Source of the DNA: Stenotrophomonas rhizophila
GTDB taxonomy: Bacteria; Pseudomonadota; Gammaproteobacteria; Xanthomonadales; Xanthomonadaceae
Direction of reading: 5' to 3'
Length of the DNA: 64,000 bases
Assembly (NCBI RefSeq): GCF_003651185.1
Contig: NZ_RCDC01000004.1
Coordinates: 1,908,659 to 1,972,658 of the forward strand
Within the stretch, counting starts at the first letter, position 1, and each line of letters opens with the position of its first letter. The translations under genes were made by a program, and so were the position numbers. Of the stretch, positions 9,104 through 17,938 are shown piece by piece. The notes beneath the pieces are model-generated. The model was given only the letters and a program-made list of their open reading frames with translations. It ran no database searches and was not told where the DNA came from.

Positions 9104-10327
9104 TTACTCCGATTCCCACCACATCCAGAAGCTGTCCCACAGGCGCTTGAAGAAGCCGGCTTCTTCCACGGCGGCCACGGCCACCAGCGGGGCCTGGGCG
9201 ACGACCTGGTTGTCCAGCATCACCTTCAGGGTACCGACCTGCTGGCCGGCGGTGAACGGGGCTTCGAGGGTCTTGGGCACATCGATGCTCGGCTTGAGAT
9301 CGTTGTAGCGGCCACGCGGGACGCTGACCAGCATCGGCTGGGCCACGCCCAGCTGCAGCGTGGCGGTCTTGCCCTTCCACACCTTGTGCTCGGCCACGAC
9401 CTTGCCCGGCTCGTACATGCGGTGGGTTTCGAAGAAGCGGAAGCCCCAGTTGAGCAGCGCCAGGCTGTCATCGGCGCGCTGCTTTTCCGAGCCGCCACCG
9501 AGGACCACCGCCACGAGACGCTGGTCGCCGCGCTGAGCCGAGCTCATCAGGCAGTAGCCGGCTTCGGAGGTATGGCCGGTCTTGATGCCGTCCACGCTCT
9601 GGTCGCGCCACAGCAGCAGGTTGCGGTTGGGCTGGGTGATGTTGCCGACGGTGAATTCCTTCACCTTGTTGTAGGCGTAGGTTTCCGGGTAGTCACGCAC
9701 CATCGCGCGACCCAGCAGCGCCAGGTCGTAGGCGGTGGTGTGGTGGCCCGGGGCGCTCAGGCCATGGGCGTTGACGAAGTGGGAATCCTTCATGCCGATC
9801 TTGGCGGCATAGCTGTTCATCAGCGAGGCGAAGGCCTCTTCGCTGCCGGCCACGTGTTCGGCCAAGGCGATCGCGGCATCGTTGCCGGACTGGATCGCCA
9901 TGCCCTTTTCCATGTCTTCCAGGCGCGCGGTCTGGTTGACCGGGAAGCCGCTGTAGCTGCCGTCGGTGCCGGCGCCGCCCTCGCGCCAGGCGCGTTCGCT
10001 CATCATCACCTGGTCGTCGGTACGGACCTTGCCGTTCTTGACCTCGGCGGCCACGACATACGAGGTCATCACCTTGGTGATGCTGGCCGGGGCCAGTTGT
10101 TCGTGCACGTTTTCACCGGCCAGGACCTGCCCGGTGGCGTAATCCATCAGGATCCAGGCCTTGGAGACGCTGGGCTTCGGAGCCGGCGGCGTGGCCACGG
10201 TGGCCGGTGCGGCGGCGGCGGGAGCAGGCGCCGGTGCCGGGGTCGGGGTCGGCAAGGGGGTCTGGGCGGAAACCATGCCCACGAACAGGGTCGTGGCCAT
10301 GGCAGCGGCGGCAAAGCGGAATTTCAT
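9104..10327 (-). CDS. dacC: D-alanyl-D-alanine carboxypeptidase (PBP5/6 family)
   Basis: Low-molecular-mass penicillin-binding protein that removes the terminal D-Ala of peptidoglycan pentapeptides. The 407-residue product starts at the ATG at 10327, giving a signal peptide (to about residue 21) and a Pro/Ala spacer (residues 23-50). Serine peptidase S11 motifs are complete: Ser82-Ile-Thr-Lys85, Ser147-Gly-Asn149 and Lys249-Thr-Gly251. The C-terminal beta domain is followed by an amphipathic end, GFFKRLWDSFWMWWESE, of the sort that anchors PBP5 to the outer face of the inner membrane. It lies downstream of rlpA and mltB in the same direction, a typical proteobacterial wall-turnover cluster. 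Confidence 0.95.
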   Translation of the reverse strand: MKFRFAAAAMATTLFVGMVSAQTPLPTPTPAPAPAPAAAAPATVATPPAPKPSVSKAWILMDYATGQVLAGENVHEQLAPASITKVMTSYVVAAEVKNGKVRTDDQVMMSERAWREGGAGTDGSYSGFPVNQTARLEDMEKGMAIQSGNDAAIALAEHVAGSEEAFASLMNSYAAKIGMKDSHFVNAHGLSAPGHHTTAYDLALLGRAMVRDYPETYAYNKVKEFTVGNITQPNRNLLLWRDQSVDGIKTGHTSEAGYCLMSSAQRGDQRLVAVVLGGGSEKQRADDSLALLNWGFRFFETHRMYEPGKVVAEHKVWKGKTATLQLGVAQPMLVSVPRGRYNDLKPSIDVPKTLEAPFTAGQQVGTLKVMLDNQVVAQAPLVAVAAVEEAGFFKRLWDSFWMWWESE

Positions 10328-10434
10328 CGGACAGCAAGCTCCTGGAGGGGCGCCAAGGGGTGGATGAGGGATAACGGGCATTGTAGGCCCAAGGAGCGGC
10401 GGCACGCGCTGGCGTGCCGCGGGCAGCGGAAGGC

Positions 10435-11757
10435 TCAGTCCTTCACGATCTGCGGCGCCCCGAAGCCCAGACCGGCAATCCGGCCGGCAAGTTCCGAGGC
10501 ACTGGCGTGGTCGGGGGCCGGCACGCGCAGGCGCCACAGGGTGCGCCCGCCACTGACGATGTCACTGATGCTGGCCCCGGCGATACCCGCCGAGGACAAC
10601 TGGCCAAGCGCGCGGGTGGCGTTGTCGCGGCTGGCGAAGCTGGCGACCTGCAGCAGCACGCTGCCGAGCACCTGCTGGGAGAGCGTCGCACTGGGCGCCG
10701 GTGCCGGGCGCGCTGCAGGTGCGGCGGCGGGCAAGGCGGCCACCGCGACCGGGGCGCTGTTGACGCTGGCGGCCTGGGTGGTGGCAGGCTTGCCGGTCGC
10801 CACGCGCACGCCGTTGTCGCGCATCCAGTGATCGAAGTTGTCGGCGTTGCCCGGCTTGGCCGAGTCGGCCACGCGGTAGCGGTACTGCTCGCCGGCCGGC
10901 TTGGCGGCGGCGGCGGGCGTGGCCGTGGCGGCCGGCAGCTTGCCGACCAGGGCATCCATATCGCTGGCGCGGCGTGCCGCGGCAGCGCTGGCCGTGGTGG
11001 CGGCTGCCGCAGCGGCGGCGACCTCGCGGCGCTCGCGGCGGCTGGGCTTGTCGGCCAGCAGGTTGTCATCCCCCGGGGCCAGCGCGCGTACTTCAACGTT
11101 GCCGGTGCCACGCTGGGTGATGCCCAGGCGCACGGCGGCGGCATAACTGAGGTCGACGACGCGGCCATCGTGGAACGGGCCGCGATCGTTGACCCGCACG
11201 ATCACCGATTCGCCGTTGTCCAGGTTGGTGACCCGGGCGAAGCTCGGCAGCGGCAGCGTCTTGTGCGCGGCGGTGAAGGCATACATGTCGTACACCTCGC
11301 GGTTGGAGGTCAGGCGGCCGTGGAACTTGGCGCCGTAATACGAGGCGGTGCCCTTCTCGGCATAGCCGCGGGTCTTGTCCATCACCTGGTATTGCTTGCC
11401 CAGCACCACATACGGCGATTTGTTGCCGATCGGCGAGCGCGGCAGATCGACCACGTCCGGCTCGGGGATGCAGGCCACGTTCGGGATGTAGGTGGGGGTG
11501 CTGTCATTCACGCCGGGCTTGTACAGGCCGCCGGCGCGGTAGTCACCGCGCGTGCTCGGATCTTCCGCGGCCGCCTTGTAGGGCGACCCGTCAGGACAAT
11601 GCGCCGGGCGTCCGCCCTTGCCCTGCACCACCGCGCCGGACGGTTTGCTGCTGCTGGCGGTGCTGCCACCCGGTTTCTTCGGCGCACTGCTGCAGGCGGC
11701 CAGTGCCAGTATCAACAGACCCGGGATCAGCCATCTGGAGCGTGCGATCGTGTTCAT
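10435..11757 (-). CDS. rlpA: septal ring lytic transglycosylase RlpA, lipoprotein with SPOR domain
   Basis: A 440-residue outer-membrane lipoprotein. The ATG at 11757 gives a signal ending LALAAC with Cys22 as lipidation site. The double-psi beta-barrel (RlpA) domain covers about residues 150-240, with YYGAKFHGRLTSNREVYD and the acidic VNDRGPFHDGRVVDLSYAA segment. In Pseudomonas aeruginosa RlpA this fold is a transglycosylase acting on glycan strands that lack stem peptides. A long Ala-rich linker leads to a C-terminal SPOR domain (about 360-440; LQVASFASRDNATRALGQL) that binds denuded septal glycan. The start overlaps the mltB stop by four bases (ATGA), so the two wall enzymes are translationally coupled. 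Confidence 0.93.
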   Translation of the reverse strand: MNTIARSRWLIPGLLILALAACSSAPKKPGGSTASSSKPSGAVVQGKGGRPAHCPDGSPYKAAAEDPSTRGDYRAGGLYKPGVNDSTPTYIPNVACIPEPDVVDLPRSPIGNKSPYVVLGKQYQVMDKTRGYAEKGTASYYGAKFHGRLTSNREVYDMYAFTAAHKTLPLPSFARVTNLDNGESVIVRVNDRGPFHDGRVVDLSYAAAVRLGITQRGTGNVEVRALAPGDDNLLADKPSRRERREVAAAAAAATTASAAAARRASDMDALVGKLPAATATPAAAAKPAGEQYRYRVADSAKPGNADNFDHWMRDNGVRVATGKPATTQAASVNSAPVAVAALPAAAPAARPAPAPSATLSQQVLGSVLLQVASFASRDNATRALGQLSSAGIAGASISDIVSGGRTLWRLRVPAPDHASASELAGRIAGLGFGAPQIVKD

Positions 11758-12899
11758 GCCGGCGGCAACTCCTGTCCGGCGATGGCCTGGGACAACTGGT
11801 ACACGGCCATCGCGTACATTTTCGAGAGGTTGTAGCGGGTAATGGCGTAGTAATTCTGGAAGCCCAGCCAGTACTGCTTGCCGGTGCTGCCTTCCAGCGT
11901 GATCGGGGTCGCGGTCAAGCCGGCCGCGACCGGGACGCTGGGCTGGTAACCGCGCTGGGCCAACTGGGACAAGGTCCAGGTCGGCGCCCATTCGGTCGGA
12001 TTGAATTCTTCACGACCGGCCTGCAGCCTGGCCGGCACGGCAACCGGGCCACCGCGCACCCAACCGCCCTTCTTGACGAAGTAATTGGCGATCGAGGAGA
12101 AGACGTCGTCGTAGCTGTTGAACAGATCGCGACGGCCATCGCCGTTGCCATCCACCGCATAGTCCAGATAGCTGGACGGCATGAACTGGCCCATGCCCAT
12201 CGCGCCGGCGTAGCTGCCCTTGATCGCAGTGATGTCGAGCTTCTCGTCGCGGGTCAGCGCGAACAGGCGCGCCAACTCGTCGCGGAAGAACAGCTCACGG
12301 CGCACTTCGCGCTCCAGCTTGGCCGGATCGCCGCTGCGCGGGTACTTGAAGGCCAGCGTGTACAGCGCATCGAGCACACGGTAATTACCGGTATTGCCGC
12401 CGTAGCTGGTTTCCACGCCGATGATCGCCACGATCACTTCGGCCGGCACGCCGGTGCGCTGCTGCACGCGCATCAGCTCTTCGCGGTGCTGGGCGAGGAA
12501 TTTCTTTCCCCCCTCGATCCGCGCCTGGCTGATGAACATCGGCCGGTATTCGTTCCACGGTTTGACCCGCTCGGCCGGGCGCGACATCGCGGCGATGATC
12601 GGATCACGGATCTGCGCCTGGGCCAGGGTTGCCTGGATCTGCGCGGCGGGAATCCCGTAGCGGGCGGCGGTGTCACGCACGAAGTTGGCGCGGGCCACCT
12701 CGAAGGACACTGGGGTCAGATCGACCGGGGCAGCATTGGCACCGGCGGCTTCGGGGGCGGCTTCGGCGGGCCCCTTGTTGCCGGCGGCCGGCGTAACCGG
12801 GACACCCGAGGCCTGCGGCGTCGGTGAAGGAGTCTGCGGCTGGGTCGCACAAGCGACCAAACCGAGCGTGAGCATGCAGGCCAGGGAGCGTCGAATCAT
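11754..12899 (-). CDS. mltB: membrane-bound lytic murein transglycosylase B
   Basis: Outer-membrane lipoprotein that cleaves peptidoglycan between MurNAc and GlcNAc, forming 1,6-anhydroMurNAc ends. The signal TLGLVACATQ places the lipidated Cys at residue 17. The transglycosylase core holds IGVETSYGGNTG, with Glu163 as the catalytic residue, then AGAMGMGQFMPSSY. The EF-hand-like loop VDGNGDGRRDLFNSYDD, near residue 255, is the calcium site known in MltB/Slt35. The length of 381 residues is normal. It has its own promoter and begins the mltB-rlpA(-dacC) group. Confidence 0.95.
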   Translation of the reverse strand: MIRRSLACMLTLGLVACATQPQTPSPTPQASGVPVTPAAGNKGPAEAAPEAAGANAAPVDLTPVSFEVARANFVRDTAARYGIPAAQIQATLAQAQIRDPIIAAMSRPAERVKPWNEYRPMFISQARIEGGKKFLAQHREELMRVQQRTGVPAEVIVAIIGVETSYGGNTGNYRVLDALYTLAFKYPRSGDPAKLEREVRRELFFRDELARLFALTRDEKLDITAIKGSYAGAMGMGQFMPSSYLDYAVDGNGDGRRDLFNSYDDVFSSIANYFVKKGGWVRGGPVAVPARLQAGREEFNPTEWAPTWTLSQLAQRGYQPSVPVAAGLTATPITLEGSTGKQYWLGFQNYYAITRYNLSKMYAMAVYQLSQAIAGQELPPA

Positions 12900-12926
12900 C
12901 GCGGCAGGTTAGCAGGTCATGGATGA

Positions 12927-12955
12927 ATTAAAACCCCTAAGGCCATGAATCTCAA
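12927..12955 (-). promoter_or_regulatory. sigma-70 promoter of mltB
   Basis: On the minus strand TTGAGA (12955-12950) and TTTAAT (12932-12927) are separated by exactly 17 bases. Transcription should begin about 21 bases before the mltB ATG. Good spacing and near-consensus hexamers support the call. Confidence 0.65.
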
Positions 12956-13500
12956 CGGATTGCCTGAGTTTCTTTGCGACCGTTAAGCCCGCGTGTAGAG
13001 AGGCCCTGCCTCCCCTGCCCATTCATAGTCTGACGAAGGTGCCGTCGCCGTCTCGAACGCGCGGCGATGCGGCAAGGCGCATGGCTGGCTCACCGCAGCC
13101 GCCCGGCGAAGGGCCATCGAGCAACGCACGTCTCACTTTTGAGAAAGACGCAGAACGCACAAGAGGTCCGCCGGTTGCGTCCCCATCCCCGCAGACGCAA
13201 CCGGCCAAACCGGACCCGATCGGCAGCGGCGCGGCGCGCATCTCCCCAGCGCGTGCCTCGCCCCTCTGCCTGTTGGGTCAACTACTCCCCGCCAGACTCC
13301 CCCTCCGCGATGCTTGGCTCAGCGCGTCGTTGTTGGCGGGCCGCCATTGTGCAGGCCGTTTACGACAAGTCCATTGATCGAGATCAAGTCACTTCATATC
13401 TGTGCGCCACTTCTCACTTTTATCTCCGCGCGTTGACAACGTTTGCACCTGAAACCGTTTTCGTGTGCTTGGGGTGCGCAATCGCGGCCGCACCGGCAAC
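12956..13500. other. 545-bp gene-poor stretch with FNR-type box and hairpins
   Basis: I find no convincing protein gene here: the short open frames on both strands have arginine- or proline-rich products typical of non-coding GC-rich DNA. What can be seen is a 10-bp inverted repeat CCGGTTGCGT/ACGCAACCGG (13171-13180 and 13195-13204), four CTCCCC motifs on the plus strand (13010, 13242, 13285 and 13297, seen as GGGGAG on the minus strand), and a perfect FNR/Anr-type box at 13374-13387. It lies between the 3' end of the rodA paralogue and the mltB promoter. A small RNA gene is a reasonable inference but no terminator is evident. Confidence 0.5.
13346..13387 (-). promoter_or_regulatory. candidate Anr/FNR-dependent promoter
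   Basis: TTGATCGAGATCAA at 13374-13387 is a perfect match to the FNR/Anr/Dnr consensus TTGAT-N4-ATCAA. On the minus strand a -10-like CACAAT lies at 13351-13346. A start at about 13339 would place the centre of the box at -41.5, the class II activator position. On the plus strand no equally well-placed -10 is seen. The target transcript would run into the gene-poor stretch towards mltB. Confidence 0.5.
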
Positions 13501-14601
13501 TCACGTCGCGTGCACCGGCTGATGCTGGCGCGCCGCCATCACCAGCCCGAAGCTGGCCAGCAGTGAGACCGCCGAGGTGCCGCCATAACTGATCAGCGGC
13601 ATCGGCACGCCGACCACCGGCAACAGGCCGGAGATCATGCCGCCGTTGACCAGTACATAGACGAAGAACACCAGGCCGGTGGTGCCCACCAGCAGGCGCG
13701 AGTAACCACAACGCGACTGGCTGGCGATCCACAGGCAGCGCGCAGTGACGAACAGGAACAGGCTGAGCACCACCGCCACGCCGACCCAGCCGAACTCCTC
13801 GGCCAGCACCGAGAAGGCGAAATCCGTGGTGTATTCGGGCAGGAAATCCAGCGTGGCCTGGGTGCCCTGCCCCCAGCCTTTGCCATGCAGGCCGCCCGAG
13901 CCGATCGCGATCTTGGACTGGATGATGTTCCAGCCGGTGCCCAGCGGATCGTTCTCCGGATACAGGAAGGTCAGCACGCGATCCTTCTGGTATTGCCGCA
14001 GCAGGCCGAACCAGGCCAGCGGCGCGGCCACCGACAACCCCCCCAGCGCGACGGCCATCCACCACCAGCGCAGGCCGGCCAGCAACAGCGCGAATACCCC
14101 GCTGGCGGTCACCAGCGTGGCGGTGCCCAGGTTGGGCTGCAGCAGGATCAGCACCGCCGGGCCGCCGATCAGCAACGCGGCGGTCAGCACCGCGCGCGGC
14201 CGTGGTGGCAACGGCTGCTTGTGCAGGTACCAGGCCATCATCATCGGCAGGCTGAGCTTGAGCAGCTCGGAAGGTTGCAGGTAGAACACGCCCAGGTTCA
14301 ACCAGCGCTGGCCGTACTTGCCGGTGCCGACCACATACACGGCCAGCAGTGGCAGCAAGGACAAGGTGTAGATCCAGGGCGACCACGCGCGCAGCGTCAC
14401 CACCGGCAGCCGCGACAGTCCCCACAGCGCGGCAAGCCCGGCGCCGTAGCGCATCGCCTGCGCATGCACGGGCCCGTCCACGCTGTGCAGGACGGCCAGG
14501 CCGGCCACCATCAGCAGGCACAGCGCGCCCACCAGGGGCAGATCCAGGGTTTGGAAAAAGAAATGGAACACGGCGCGTGCGCGCTGCAGTAGTTCGACCA
14601 T
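13501..14601 (-). CDS. second RodA-type SEDS peptidoglycan polymerase (paralogue)
   Basis: A 366-residue polytopic membrane protein of the FtsW/RodA/SpoVE (SEDS) family, starting at the ATG at 14601. It is closely similar along its whole length to the neighbouring RodA: both contain GWNIIQSKIAIGSGG, TDFAFSVL-EEFGW and an almost identical end VVGVPMPLISYGGTSAVSLL. The WNIIQSKIAIGSG region holds residues important for glycan polymerisation in SEDS proteins, so it should be active. It differs by shorter termini and substitutions in the periplasmic loops, such as FLYPENDPLGT for FMDPESDALGA. The gap to rodA is 166 bp without an obvious terminator. Tandem duplication is the simplest explanation; whether it pairs with PBP2 is unknown. 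Confidence 0.9.
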   Translation of the reverse strand: MVELLQRARAVFHFFFQTLDLPLVGALCLLMVAGLAVLHSVDGPVHAQAMRYGAGLAALWGLSRLPVVTLRAWSPWIYTLSLLPLLAVYVVGTGKYGQRWLNLGVFYLQPSELLKLSLPMMMAWYLHKQPLPPRPRAVLTAALLIGGPAVLILLQPNLGTATLVTASGVFALLLAGLRWWWMAVALGGLSVAAPLAWFGLLRQYQKDRVLTFLYPENDPLGTGWNIIQSKIAIGSGGLHGKGWGQGTQATLDFLPEYTTDFAFSVLAEEFGWVGVAVVLSLFLFVTARCLWIASQSRCGYSRLLVGTTGLVFFVYVLVNGGMISGLLPVVGVPMPLISYGGTSAVSLLASFGLVMAARQHQPVHAT

Positions 14602-14767
14602 GCGGACGACTCCTGTGGATGACGCGACGCACAGCAGGAGGCGACACGGCGAACAGAAAGCGGACCCGCTAGGCGGGCCGGCGCGAGCGCAGGACCGTAA
14701 CACGCGCGGGCGACGCAATCCTTAGCCGATACGTACCGCCGGGCCACGGCGCACGCATCGCGTGCGC

Positions 14768-15880
14768 TCAGCCGTAGCCGCCGTGTACCGGATTGTGGCG
14801 ACGCACCGCCATCACCAGCCCGAAGCCGGCCAACAGCGAGACCGCCGAGGTACCGCCGTAACTGATCAACGGCATCGGCACGCCGACCACCGGCAGCAGG
14901 CCGGAAATCATGCCGCCGTTGACCAGCACGTAGACGAAGAACGCCAGCCCGGTCGCGCCGGCCAGCAGCCGCGAATAGGTATCGCGCGACTGCGAGGCGA
15001 TCCACAGGCAACGCCCGATCACCACCAGGTACAGTGCCAGCACGATCGCCACGCCGATCCACCCGAACTCCTCGCTGAGCACGGAGAAGGCGAAGTCGGT
15101 GGTCTGCTCGGGAATGAAGTTCAGGTGCGACTGCGAGCCCTGCCCCCAGCCCTTGCCATCGAAGCCACCCGAGCCGATCGCGATCTTGGACTGGATGATG
15201 TTCCAGCCCGCGCCGAGCGCGTCGCTTTCCGGATCCATGAACATCATGATGCGGTCCTTCTGGTACGGCCGCAGCAGCCAGAACCAGGCCACCGGCGCGG
15301 CCGCGGCCACACCGCCGACCGCCACGCCTACCCACCACCAGGGCAGGCCGGCCAGCAGCAGCACGAACGCGCCGCTGGCAGCGATCAGCACACCGGTGCC
15401 GAAATCCGGCTGCAGCATCACCAGCCCGGTCGGCACGCCGATGATCACCGCACTGGTCAGCACGGTGGAGAAGCGCGGCGGCAGCGGCATGCGGTGCAGA
15501 TACCAGGCCACCATCATCGGCAGGCTGACCTTGAGCAGCTCGGCCGGCTGCAGGTAGAACACTTTCAGATCCAGCCACTGGCGGCCGTACTTGCCGGTGC
15601 CCAGCACGAACACGGCCAGCAACGGGATCATCGAGACTGCGTAGATCAGCGGCGTGGCCGAACGGATGCGCAGGATCGAGATCCGCGAGATCGCCCACAT
15701 CGCGCCCAGGCCAACCGCGAAGCGCGCCCCCTGGGCGAACACCAGGCCGTCGCCTCCGGCGCTCTTGAGTACGGCCAGGCCCATCAGCATCAGCGCGGCC
15801 AGGGCCAGGCACAGCACCCAGTCCAGCGAACTGCTGAAGCGGACGGCCATGTCGACCGCCCAGCGCAGGAAGACCTTCAT
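14768..15880 (-). CDS. rodA: rod shape-determining SEDS polymerase RodA
   Basis: Inner-membrane peptidoglycan glycosyltransferase of the elongasome that polymerises lipid II together with PBP2. The 370-residue product has about ten hydrophobic segments, the conserved LQPAELLKVSLPMM and LLQPDFGTGVLIAASG loops, and the C-terminal signature PMPLISYGGTSAVSLL. The ATG at 15880 overlaps the mrdA stop by four bases (ATGA), the usual mrdA-rodA coupling, so this copy, rather than the downstream paralogue, is the canonical RodA. Transcribed with the mreBCD-mrdA genes. Confidence 0.96.
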   Translation of the reverse strand: MKVFLRWAVDMAVRFSSSLDWVLCLALAALMLMGLAVLKSAGGDGLVFAQGARFAVGLGAMWAISRISILRIRSATPLIYAVSMIPLLAVFVLGTGKYGRQWLDLKVFYLQPAELLKVSLPMMVAWYLHRMPLPPRFSTVLTSAVIIGVPTGLVMLQPDFGTGVLIAASGAFVLLLAGLPWWWVGVAVGGVAAAAPVAWFWLLRPYQKDRIMMFMDPESDALGAGWNIIQSKIAIGSGGFDGKGWGQGSQSHLNFIPEQTTDFAFSVLSEEFGWIGVAIVLALYLVVIGRCLWIASQSRDTYSRLLAGATGLAFFVYVLVNGGMISGLLPVVGVPMPLISYGGTSAVSLLAGFGLVMAVRRHNPVHGGYG

Positions 15881-17937
15881 CGTGGCCGCTCCGGTGCGGT
15901 CGGGGGTGGAGTGGCACTGGGGACGGGTGCAGCGGGGTCCGGCGCGGGCGCAGGCGCAGGCAGGCCCACCACCACCGGCATCAACTCCAGCGCAGCCACG
16001 GCGGCATCGCCCGCCTCGCGCACGGCGCCATCGCCGCCATCGAAGGCGGTGATGCCGATCGCGGTGGTACCGCGCTCGCTGTCCAGCGGCTCCAGGCCGT
16101 CGGGCATCTTGCCCAGCAGCCAGGCATCGAAAATCTTGCGTGCGATCGGTGCAGCGGCCGAGCCACCGTAACCGCCGCCTTCGACCGCGATCGCCACGGC
16201 GATCACCGGATGGTCGGCCGGCGCGAAACCCACGAACAGCGCGCGATGGCGCAGATGCAGCGGCAGGCTGCGCGGATTGACCGCCGCCGTACCGCGCCGG
16301 CTGATCACCTGTGCGGTACCGGTCTTGCCCGCCATCACGTACGGCGCGCCCGCGGCTGCCCGCGCGCCGCTGCCGCCCGGCTGCATGGTGCCCATCATGC
16401 CCTCGCGCACCGCCTGCAGATTGCCCGGCGTAGGGCTGATCGGCTTGCTCTCGCCCGGCGGCGTCGCCGTCCAGTCGGCATCGAAACCGGCGCGCTGCTG
16501 CATCACCAGGTGCGGCTGGCGCAGCTGGCCATCGGCGATGCCCGCCACGCCATGCACCAGCTGCAGCGGGGTGACCTTCCAGTCGCCCTGGCCGATGCTG
16601 ACATTGACCGTATCACCGGGATACCAGCGCTCTTTGCGTGCCTTGAACTTGGCCGCCGGCGAGGGCAGGATGCCGCCGATCTCGCCGGTCAGATCGATGC
16701 CGGTCGGTGCGCCGAACCCGTAGTAGCCCATGTAGTGGTCGAAGCGATCGATGCCCAGATCCAGCGCCAGCCTGTAGTAGTACGTGTTGACCGACTGGGT
16801 GATCGACTTGCGCAGATCGGTCCAGCCATGGCCGCCACGGTTGGCATCGCCCCAGCCGCGCGAGGTGCCCGGCAGATAGAACATGCCGGTGGACAGGATC
16901 TTGTCTTCGGGCTTGCGCACGCCACTGTCCAGGCCGGCCAGGCCGATCAGCGGCTTGATCGTCGAACCCGGCGCGACGCCACCCAGGACCAGGCGGTTGA
17001 ACTGCGGCCGCGAGGGATTGTCGTTGAGCGCCTTGAAATCGGCATGCGAGATGCCGTTGACGAACAGGTTGGGGTCGTAGGACGGCAGGCTGACCATCGC
17101 CAGCACTTCGCCGGTGCGCGGGTCCATCGCCACCGCCGCACCTTCAAACTCGCCGAAGGCGGCGACCATCGCGCGCTGCAGATCGGCATCGATGGACAGC
17201 CGTAGATCGCTGCCCGACTGCGCCGCGACCCGGCCGATGGTGCGGATCGCGCGGCCCTGCACGTTGGTTTCGACCTGCTCGTAGCCGACCTTGCCGCGCA
17301 GCTGCTGCTCGTAATAGCGCTCCAGCCCGGACTTGCCGATATGGGTCAGCGCGGCATTGCCCTCGCCCAGCATCTCCAGATCCTTGTCATCGACCCGGCC
17401 GACGTAGCCGATGATGTGCGCGAACAGATCGCCGTACGGGTAGCGGCGGGTCAGGTACGGCTCCAGCTCCACGCCGGGGAAGCGCCAGCGGTCCACCGCG
17501 AAGCGCGCCATCTCCTCATCGGTGACACGCAGCTTCAGCGTGACCGGCAGGAAACTGCGACGTGCCTTGCGCGACTTGTTGAAGGTCTCGATATCTTCCG
17601 GGCTCAGCGCGAGGATCTTGGACAGGCCCGCCAGCGTGGCGTCCATGTCCTTGACCTTGTCCGGGGTGATGTCCAGGCGGAACGCCGGCACGTTTTCGGC
17701 CAGCAGCCGGCCGTTGCGGTCGTAGATCATCCCGCGCCCCGGCACCACCGGCCGCGGCTTGATCCGGTTGGCCTCCGAGCGCGTGGCGTAGATGTCGTGG
17801 TCCATCACCTGCAGCTTGAAGTACCACCCTCCCAGGCCGAACAGGCATACCAGTACACCGAGGAAGCCCAGCGCGGCACGGCGCCGGAACTGTTCTGCCT
17901 CGGCATGCGGATTCTTGGCCTGGCGGCGCATGTACAT
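15877..17937 (-). CDS. mrdA: penicillin-binding protein 2 (elongation transpeptidase)
   Basis: Class B penicillin-binding protein that cross-links new side-wall peptidoglycan; partner of RodA. The start at 17937 (MYMRRQ) gives a short cytoplasmic tail, one membrane segment (residues 21-40) and a 686-residue protein; ATG 17931 is an equally close alternative. The pedestal domain spans roughly 55-240. The transpeptidase domain has Ser326-Thr-Ile-Lys329 with the active serine, SVN in TQSVNTYYY near residue 407, and KTG in AGKTGTAQV near residue 545. A 60-residue Ala/Pro-rich tail after the catalytic domain is longer than in E. coli PBP2. It begins directly after mreD and overlaps rodA. Confidence 0.96.
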   Translation of the reverse strand: MYMRRQAKNPHAEAEQFRRRAALGFLGVLVCLFGLGGWYFKLQVMDHDIYATRSEANRIKPRPVVPGRGMIYDRNGRLLAENVPAFRLDITPDKVKDMDATLAGLSKILALSPEDIETFNKSRKARRSFLPVTLKLRVTDEEMARFAVDRWRFPGVELEPYLTRRYPYGDLFAHIIGYVGRVDDKDLEMLGEGNAALTHIGKSGLERYYEQQLRGKVGYEQVETNVQGRAIRTIGRVAAQSGSDLRLSIDADLQRAMVAAFGEFEGAAVAMDPRTGEVLAMVSLPSYDPNLFVNGISHADFKALNDNPSRPQFNRLVLGGVAPGSTIKPLIGLAGLDSGVRKPEDKILSTGMFYLPGTSRGWGDANRGGHGWTDLRKSITQSVNTYYYRLALDLGIDRFDHYMGYYGFGAPTGIDLTGEIGGILPSPAAKFKARKERWYPGDTVNVSIGQGDWKVTPLQLVHGVAGIADGQLRQPHLVMQQRAGFDADWTATPPGESKPISPTPGNLQAVREGMMGTMQPGGSGARAAAGAPYVMAGKTGTAQVISRRGTAAVNPRSLPLHLRHRALFVGFAPADHPVIAVAIAVEGGGYGGSAAAPIARKIFDAWLLGKMPDGLEPLDSERGTTAIGITAFDGGDGAVREAGDAAVAALELMPVVVGLPAPAPAPDPAAPVPSATPPPTAPERPR

Positions 17938-17938
17938 G

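Noticed and set aside
13023..13522. Short open frames on both strands in the mltB-rodA2 gap
   Set aside because: Arg/Pro-rich sequence, poor starts, and overlap with each other; the stretch looks non-coding.
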